Shown here: positions 6,055 to 6,059 of the stretch, one piece after another | Layout of the letters: the number at the start of each line of letters is the position of its first letter | Numbering within the stretch: the first letter of the stretch is position 1 | Assembly (NCBI RefSeq): GCF_042652925.1 | Contig: NZ_JBHSHC010000015.1 | Location: 1 to 6,059 of the forward strand | DNA: 6,059 nt | DNA from: Effusibacillus consociatus | GTDB taxonomy: Bacteria > Bacillota > Bacilli > Tumebacillales > Effusibacillaceae | Direction: 5' to 3' | The notes under the pieces: model-generated | Database searches by the model: none | What the model saw: only the letters and a program-made list of their open reading frames with translations | What the model was told of the DNA's origin: nothing | Position numbers and translations under genes: made by a program

Positions 6055-6059
6055 AACTT

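Larger units (their letters stand above)
4741..6059 (-). mobile_element. IS1380-family insertion sequence, partial (right end outside window)
   Basis: The element is recognised from its transposase, which fills almost all of it. Its upstream (right) end runs off the window, and the left end lies somewhere in about 4620-4791; the left coordinate given is only a working value. Terminal inverted repeats and the target duplication, expected to be about 4 bp for this family, cannot be checked here. It lies upstream of the exporter operon, in the same orientation, and may have separated that operon from its original upstream genes. Confidence 0.7.

Overview
The window looks like a chromosomal segment of a low-to-moderate GC, Gram-positive bacterium of the Bacillales type. 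Evidence: purine-rich Shine-Dalgarno sites (AGGAGG, GAGGG, AGAGG), a short SipS-like signal peptidase with a single N-terminal anchor, and an ABC exporter operon of Bacillus/Paenibacillus style. Everything that can be supported as a gene lies on the minus strand, so the window reads functionally from right to left. No tRNA, rRNA, CRISPR array or replication origin was seen.

Right part (about 4.7 kb to the right edge): an IS1380-family insertion sequence, cut by the window edge. Its DDE transposase begins at 6026. The open frame stops early at 4851, but the family-like C-terminus continues in the -1 frame to 4792. The break sits on G GGT TTA (4908-4902), which has the form of a canonical -1 slippery heptamer. 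A hairpin lies just upstream of the ribosome-binding region of the transposase.

Middle (4313 to about 4740): no intact gene. It holds a broken small gene (4601-4396). Removing a 14-nt imperfect tandem duplication and reverting one amber codon to Trp gives a complete 63-residue, two-helix membrane protein with an ATG and a Shine-Dalgarno site. The product resembles the PLDc_N family, which includes B. subtilis YxlE, encoded next to an ABC transporter in the sigY operon. A perfect 8-bp-arm inverted repeat (4361-4381) lies between this remnant and the first intact gene and is a candidate operator.

Left part (4312 down to 1): a compact operon. It encodes a 674-aa permease with a large extracytoplasmic domain, an ABC ATPase (11-nt gap, stop codon inside the Shine-Dalgarno), a second 222-aa permease (16-nt overlap) and, after 81 nt, a type I signal peptidase. 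A rho-independent terminator follows at 37-1. The ATPase and two dissimilar permeases would form a heteromeric ABC-2 type exporter. The signal peptidase may be co-transcribed by readthrough; a functional link to the transporter is only inferred.

The most unusual points are the reconstructable PLDc_N microgene, the in-frame slippery heptamer in the transposase, and the exporter permease whose outer domain resembles an M1-peptidase-like module without the zinc-binding motif.
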